Shown piece by piece: positions 58,201 to 64,000 of a DNA stretch of 64,000 bases (within the stretch, counting starts at the first letter, position 1; each line of letters opens with the position of its first letter). The position numbers were made by a program, and so were the translations under genes. The notes under the pieces were generated by a model. The model worked only from the letters and a program-made list of their open reading frames with translations, was not told where the DNA came from and ran no database searches. Origin of the DNA: Carnegiea gigantea (taxonomy: Eukaryota; Streptophyta; Magnoliopsida; Caryophyllales; Cactaceae); assembly GCA_029747015.1 (NCBI GenBank), contig JAKOGI010000110.1:632233-696232 (forward strand), given 5' to 3'.

Positions 58201-61200
58201 TGATAAACCTAAGGTTTACAAAGGAAATTAATAGATCTTTCAATCCTAACCTACATTCCTGCCCTTGATTCTGTCAATGTGTTTCTATTTGACTTTAAAT
58301 TTGGGGGCAATGAGAAACATGATCTCATTGGAGAAGTAGACTAGTGGAATTATGTAAACAAACAGGCTGATATTGAGGGTTTCACAAGACGAAAGAGACC
58401 TGATTCTGATTTTCTTGATGTGTGGCTATCAGGAACTGGACTTCTTGGTGGAGGCAAGAAACAGCGAGAAATGTTTGCATAATTTTCAGAAGCTTTCGCC
58501 ACATATAGCAGACAGAATATATGTCCCATTTGTCTATTGGAACTTAAGTACCTCCAAACTGTTAACTATGGAATTTATGGATGGCGTGCGAGTTGATGAT
58601 GTGAAGGGCATTCGAAATATGGGAATTCGACCATATGATGTTTCAAAGCTGGTAATTTACAGGGCTTGTCACACTTCCATTCACATGTTTGACATAGCTG
58701 TCCTATGCTCCTGCTTCTCAACTCCCCAGGATCTTAGCCTTCATTGCACCCCCTTCCTCAAATGCTTGCTGCTTTGAACTGTGGCCTCTTAACAAAAATA
58801 GGAGTTTGAAAATTACTTTGTTCGGAGTGGAAATCAATTTGCTTTCGATGACCATCAAAGGGATGGTCTAATGGGAGGGGTCACACCTTCCACTCGAGAG
58901 AGGTGGGTGGTGGGAGCATTAGGTCCTAAGGTTGTCCCCATGAGATATTGACCCCTAGTTGGGCTATACGCGCACACACTCATGTACGCATAGGCACACA
59001 CAAAATGTTGCTTTCAATAGTGTCTTATATTCATACTACTCTTATTTACCTTGGTCTCCATTATTATGCTCAAACATTTTAAGTGTTTGAATTAAGGTGA
59101 ATCTCTTTTTTCCCCCCCTTTTCTGGGGGGATGGGGGTATGATGGTGCATGAACACGGGTTCTAGACCATATCCTTGGTTCGCCTTCCAAAGACTTAGCC
59201 ACTCAACTTAATTGTTCCACTCATGATTTCTATTATGATTCAGGTTAGTGAAGCTTTTGCTGAGATGATTTTTAAACATGGATTTGTGCATTGTGATCCA
59301 CATGCTGCCAACCTGCTGGTTCGTCCCTTGCCTTCAGGGAAAAGAAGCATTTTAGGTAAGATGTTTTGACTTTTTTCTGAACCTATCTTTTGCGGGGCTC
59401 TTATTGGGGTGCTCTGGAGCTGGTCTTGTTTTGAACCTTGGATGAAGTCGATGTTATGTGGCATGCAAATATTGCCACGATGGCTATTTGTATTTGCTCT
59501 CTATGATAATCGAGTTGGTCAATGTTGGCTCAGTTATAGTAATAGTTCGCTCAGTCTTCACTCTGTCTTCCTTGAGGAACTTTCTTGTGTGGGAACGTCT
59601 GTTTGCTCTAAGTCTATGATGACCTGCAAAATGAACTTTGGGGATATGAGAAAGTCCTTAAGCAGAGCCTCTGATGCTAAAGTTAGTCATGGAACCCAAG
59701 TGATAAGCCAGTGTGAGACAAAGGTGGGATGATGGAGCTTCCAGGAAGCACCTCTAATGCTGTCTTCAATGAGTTTGCATATGGAGTCAAACTATGAAAT
59801 TAGCAGGATGACACTTAGGGCATGTTCTTTTCGTTGGTAAATTGAGGTTGATAAAAGGGCTAAGTTGGTTGAGGTAGGTTGAAGTGGGTTGAAGTTGGTT
59901 GAAATTGGTATTTTTTGTTGAAGTGGGTTGAGGTAGGTCGAAATAGGTTGAAATGAGTTAAGGTTGGTATATTTTGTATATTGATTAAAATAGTGAGTAT
60001 AAAATTTTGAAGGATGTGGGTTGAAGTTGGTTAAAGTGGGTTAAAATAGGTTGAAGTGGGTTGAAGTTGGTATTTTTTATTGAAGTGGGTTGAAGTTAGT
60101 TGAAGTGGGTTGAAGTTGGTAAATTGAAAAAGATCAACGAAAAGAACAGGCCCTTAGGCCCTTAGCTTGGGCTGCAGAATATGCCTTGCTGTGCTTCCTT
60201 TTCTTAAAATAAAATAAAAGAAAACATAAAAAATTATGAAACCTCTGCTTTCATTTATATTCTAATTTTATTCACCTCATATTGGGTTGCTCTGTTTCTC
60301 AATCAGACAGTGAAAAGCTGTTCTCTATCTGTCTGCAGTCATTGCCCACTCATCCTTGGGCCTACGCAGTTTTGTTAGGTCTGCTTTATTTAGACTTTAG
60401 TCCCTTAGGTTTTTGCAAATCTCACTGCAGGTTCTCCCCCCTTCTTTGGAAGACATATCAGGGGTATATTTGAGCCCAGCCGAGCCCAAGCTTGTGAAAC
60501 TCGAAGCTTGGATCAAAAGCTTGCATTTAGGCTTAGGCTTAGGCTTGGGCTCGGGCTCGGGCTCGGGCTCCGCTCATGGCTTGCGGAGCCCAGCTAAGTA
60601 AAGTTCGAGCTTGACTCACCCAAGACATGAGTTTAGGGCTGGCTCGTCCAAGACTTGTCCAAAATACAAGCCTAAGTTTGAATATTTTAAGGCTTTGAGC
60701 ATAAGTTCGACTTATTTGAGGCTTGGATATAAGCTTTTTTAGGATTTGAATATGGACCACGCTTCTTGGGGCCTGAATGTATGAAGGAGGCTCTCAAGTA
60801 AATACAAAAGTATTGGTGGACTCACTTAATCTGTGGCTAGCAAACTAATTGTTAATATGCTATTGTAGATAGGGGGTGGGTTCCTAGCATCAACCAAATG
60901 GGTATTAAAGTTGGGCGTACAAGCTTGCGTATGAATGATGCAACTACCCTACCTGTGACTTTACATAATGATGTGAGCATTTAAATTCTGAAGAGAGGGG
61001 CAGGAAAAAAAAAAAAGGGAGATATAGAAGCTAACACTCCATTGTTATGACGTGAACAGTAGTTATCGACCAAAGTAGTTATCTTTATATAAAAGTTTTA
61101 ACTATTGAAACGCTAATTTTTGTTTCTTAAGAAGGCTTGTGGGAGCTTGTCATGCCCATTTTCTTGGCTCATTATGTTCATCTCGTTTAGCTTGACGAGC

Positions 61201-64000
61201 TACCAAATACCAATTTATAAGGCTTTGGCGTGGCTTGGCTAAGGCTGGCGACAAATCACTATTGGCAAGCGAAAAGGCACGAGCCGGCTCGGCTAAGCTA
61301 CACCGCTAGAGATATCCATCGCTAGAGCTTGTTGAAAAAGGCTTCGCTAAGAGTGCTTCTATATAGAAATTTTTAAAATTTGAGGTGGATACCTATAAAA
61401 TTCTAAGTGGTATTAGTAAGGGCCTGCCCTTTTCGTTGCTAAATTTGGGTTGGAAAAGGGGTGAAGTTATTGAGGTAGGTTAAAGTGGGTTGAAGTTGAT
61501 ATTTTTTGTTGAAGTGGGTTGAAGTAGGTTGAAGTGGATTGAAGTGGGCTGAAGTTGGTATATTTTTTGAAGTTGTTTAAAATAGTGAGAATAAATTTTT
61601 GAAAGGAGTGGGTTGAAGTGGGTTGAAGTTGGTAAATTGAAAAAGACCAACGAAAAGAACAAGCCCTAAATTGTAAAAAGCTCAAAAACAGGACAATGTT
61701 GTTCCAATTTTCTGGATTAACAGCTGCCTTGACACTTGATGCTGTGTGAATCTGATTTTAGGGGTGCGAACCTTGTCATTTTGTCCTTAGAATGAAGGCT
61801 CATGCTAGACAGAATATGTTGGCTGACTGGTGACTGAAATTTTAGGTGTTTGAAGGCATTTGAAAGAAGATCATCTATGATATTAATAAGCCTGGAAACA
61901 AAGTATACCTGCAGTTAAAAATTCAGACAGTATTGCTAGAAACGGATGATGTAGACCCTAGGATTCATGGCAGATTCTCTCATGGCAACTATGAAATCCA
62001 CACGGGCAGATGTGTGAAGTCTACACTGAAGAATTATTCTACTGCTTTTGTTTTCGTCTGTCCTCAGCTACTGATAACCAAGCCTTACCTTACAATGTTA
62101 AGTAGATTCTTCAAGCAGTAAGCAAACACAAAGTAAACACAACCTGAACTTGATCCCTTAGCTAAATACTTGCATAAATTAGCTTTGAGAACTAATTGCC
62201 CAAAATTGAGTTTTGGGCTATGAAAGATCGACTGACACTAAATTTACAAGAATATCCCTAGGATCCTTAGCAGAACCTGCTAAAATGAGACATGCACTGG
62301 GTATTGTTGCTGTTGTTGTATCCTTCGGATCCTTAGACCTAAGAACCATTAAAACATGTGATAGTTACACATCCTACTATAACAACCTCACACTGCAATC
62401 CATCCCCCCCCCCCCCAAAAAAAAGAAAAAGGAGGAAGAAAAAGTGCTAATAATATACAGCAATATATATGTCTTGCTTATACAAACTTCTCTGACGTTT
62501 CAAGTTTTAAACTGATGGAATTTGCAAATAGCACACACTTGTCCAGCAGCTGCAAATTAGAAATGCCATTCTTTCTCCGATCATTTTGGAATATTGAGCC
62601 AATTTAGAGATAGCATGTCATTCCTTGTGGATGGAATGCCTTATCAATCATTTCTTCCTCTGACAATTATAGGGTCATTGCTAAAGAATTAAAGGCTTTG
62701 TCAGGAGACATGAATACTTTGTCTTTTAGCAATTAAAATGGGGTTAATTTTGAAATTGTACAGTTTATTTTGTGGTAAACGTAAGGTCTTGCATAAATAC
62801 TGTTATTGGGTCTCTACTTTTTGCCTTAGGTCTTGATGAGAATCCTGGGATTGATGCCCCCCCAAAAAACCCCAAATACACGAACAGAGTCACTTGGAGA
62901 GGTACATGCATTTTGTATCTGTTTGTTCCTAGGGAGGAAAAAAAAAAAGGTGGTTGGGGTTATCCTGCCTCTTGAAAGTAATGCTATCTGTATGGCTAGA
63001 AAGTTGGTATATTCATCTATTTATAATATCCCTTCATATCCTTTTATATATACATGTATTATACCTGTATGTGTACATACACTAATTGTTTATAGTTTTG
63101 ACAGAGCCAAAAGAGTTGATATTAGACAACTTTTCATCTTTTAACCTCGGTCGACTATGTTAAATGTCTCTTTAAACTGCCTTCTGCTTCATATGTGTAT
63201 GTTCAAGAGTAGCTGGGGATGTGATGCTTTTCCAATGAAGGATCTAACCTCTTTACTGTAGCTGTAAGGCTACTTATATATATATTTTTTTTAAAAAAAA
63301 AAATCCTCCCTCATAATGTGGTATTTGGCTTTCAGTCTGCTGAACTTGCTTTACCTTGTACACTGTTAATAAAATTCTGTATGAAGAACTCTGATCTTCC
63401 CTCTGGATCAACAGGTACTAGAAGACCTCAGTTGGTACTTCTGGACCATGGTCTGTATAAAGAACTTGACTTTTCAACTAGAATCAACTATGCTGCATTA
63501 TGGAAGGTACGAAGACCTGGGATGCAAAATTGGAATTTAATCTTGAACTTGTTACGTGATCTAACTCCTCATTCTTCATGCAGGGACTGGTGTTTTCAGA
63601 TGCAAAGGCAATTAAAGAATATAGTGCAAAATTGGGGGCAGGCGAGGACCTCTATGCACTGTTTGCAGGGATTCTAACAATGAGGCCCTGGAACAGGGTC
63701 ATTGATACATCGGCTGATCATTTGGTGGTACGAGGGACAGAGAGTGATCGATCAGAACTCCAGGTAAACTTATCAAGAGCACATTGCTTTGTGATTGACC
63801 TTTCGGGGATGAGAATCTTCTACTGTACTTTGGTTTGTGGTCATGTCATCAGTAATGTTTTTTTCAAGTAGTTCCAGATATATTTTTCTTTAAAGAAGTC
63901 CTGTTAGTCCTTAGGTTGTTCAGTTTGATGGTTTAAGATCATGCTGCCTGATTTATATATTTGCAGATGTATGCATCCATGTACTTCCCTCAAATTTCGG
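52227..64000 (+). CDS. ABC1/ADCK-type atypical kinase (ATH9-like), 3' end outside window
   Basis: Exons are 52227-52410, 54171-54325, 54482-54607, 56635-56730, 56843-56943, 57232-57268, 58433-58651, 59244-59355, 63415-63506, 63584-63763 and 63967 onward. Phases agree at every junction, giving 445 residues to the edge. ABC1 (UbiB/ADCK) kinases act in mitochondria or plastids in quinone and lipid homeostasis. Visible motifs: KLGQ at 105-108, the Ala-rich loop ASASLAQVH (166-174) replacing the Gly-rich loop, VAVK Lys at 187, HCDPHAAN at 322-329 and LLDHG at 352-356 in place of DFG. A Gly/Ala-rich N-terminal segment (residues 8-29) may be a targeting or membrane segment. The ATG at 52227 has A at -3 and G at +4. 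Introns carry MITEs and SINEs. By recall the sequence is closest to Arabidopsis ATH9; the substrate is unknown. Confidence 0.9.
57985..58112 (+). mobile_element. Au-like SINE in ABC1K intron 6
   Basis: GGGTCAATTGGAAC, CAAGGGTAAGACTATTACATCGGACCC and GGTGGTGGGATTGTTGGGTATTGG match the Au-type core and the copy at 51345. The equivalent place in copy A (near 31920) lacks about 500 bp including this element, so it was either gained in copy B or lost from A. Confidence 0.55.
58838..58990. repeat. Intronic repeat shared with copy A
   Basis: This is the copy B counterpart of 32618-32750 (GGTCTAATGGGAGGG...CCTTCCACTCGAG...CATTAGGTCC), followed by a CA-rich tail. It was present before the gene duplicated. 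Confidence 0.4.
59818..60153 (+). mobile_element. PIF/Harbinger-like MITE with GTTGAAGTGGG repeats (336 bp)
   Basis: Ends GGGCATGTTCTTTTCGTTG and CAACGAAAAGAACAGGCCC are inverted (one mismatch). The element is flanked by TTA on both sides (59815-59817 and 60154-60156), the PIF/Harbinger target size and sequence. The body is almost wholly GGTTGAAGT(G/T)-type repeats. Copy A at the same place (near 33590) has no such sequence. Confidence 0.8.
60464..60780. repeat. GGCTC/AGCCC-rich MITE-like repeat
   Basis: The stretch has GAGCCCAGCCGAGCCCAAGC, then GGCTTAGGCTTGGGCTCGGGCTCGGGCTC tandem hexamers, then AAGCTT-type motifs. It resembles plant repeats with GAGCCGAGCC ends. It lies in a ~1.6-kb stretch of ABC1K intron 8 that is absent from copy A. 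Ends are unresolved. Confidence 0.45.
61420..61666 (+). mobile_element. Second intact GTTGAAGTGGG MITE (247 bp)
   Basis: Ends GGGCCTGCCCTTTTCGTTG and CAACGAAAAGAACAAGCCC are inverted, with TAA on both sides (61417-61419 and 61667-61669). The body is the same repeat as the copy at 59818, shorter. It lies in the same ABC1K intron. Confidence 0.8.

Noticed and set aside
59330..59356. Possible single-base insertion in the A-run at the end of ABC1K exon 8 that would shift the frame
   Set aside because: On recount, with the opposite-strand frame as a check on length, the exon is 112 bp (59244-59355), which joins exon 9 in phase and matches copy A. No shift is supported.

Overview
This is nuclear DNA from a flowering plant, most likely a eudicot. 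The genes have many introns with GT-AG borders, intergenic DNA is AT-rich, and LTR retrotransposons, MITEs and SINEs are dense. Three protein-coding loci look real: a SAM50/Omp85 outer-membrane assembly protein (345-3035, complete), a YUC10/11-clade flavin monooxygenase for auxin synthesis (48283-50503, complete), and an ABC1/ADCK-type atypical kinase (52227 to beyond the right edge).

Layout. The SAM50 gene carries a 39-bp coding minisatellite and, in intron 1, a SINE flanked by a 19-bp target duplication. Intergenic DNA to about 7.2 kb holds an array of TTGTTCACAAA motifs split by an 879-bp hAT-type element with an 8-bp duplication, plus a LINE 3' fragment. From about 7.25 to 37.5 kb lies a 5'-truncated, decayed second copy of the ABC1K gene. 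Its intron 5 is split by a 23.3-kb nest of three Ty3/gypsy elements. Element 1 (8149-31462, TSD CCTGA) is a chromodomain-bearing chromovirus and the oldest by LTR divergence. Element 3 (13882-20797, minus strand, TSD CATGA, CRM-like) and element 2 (21035-30811, TSD CTAAC, Del/Tekay-like with 3.1-kb LTRs and a shrunken interior) both sit in its integrase region, only about 230 bp apart in the original element.

From 37.5 to 48 kb there is no gene except a dead MULE transposase (40947-43822, minus) and two MITE-like elements. The YUC gene has a fold-back element in intron 2. The ABC1K gene follows, with MITEs and SINEs in its introns. Comparing the two ABC1K copies dates several insertions, because copy A lacks sequences present in copy B.

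The most unusual signals are four. The two LTRs of element 2 are identical over their first 1176 bp but diverge by several percent beyond a sharp boundary. A cluster of GCACGGT palindromes sits in the leader of element 3, just upstream of gag, and could be an RNA-dimerisation or packaging structure. A small MITE family has a body built almost entirely from GGTTGAAGT-type repeats, with an empty-site comparison for one copy. The reading frame of element 1 is broken almost only by nonsense codons that transitions can explain. All identity figures are hand counts; no alignment or database search was run.
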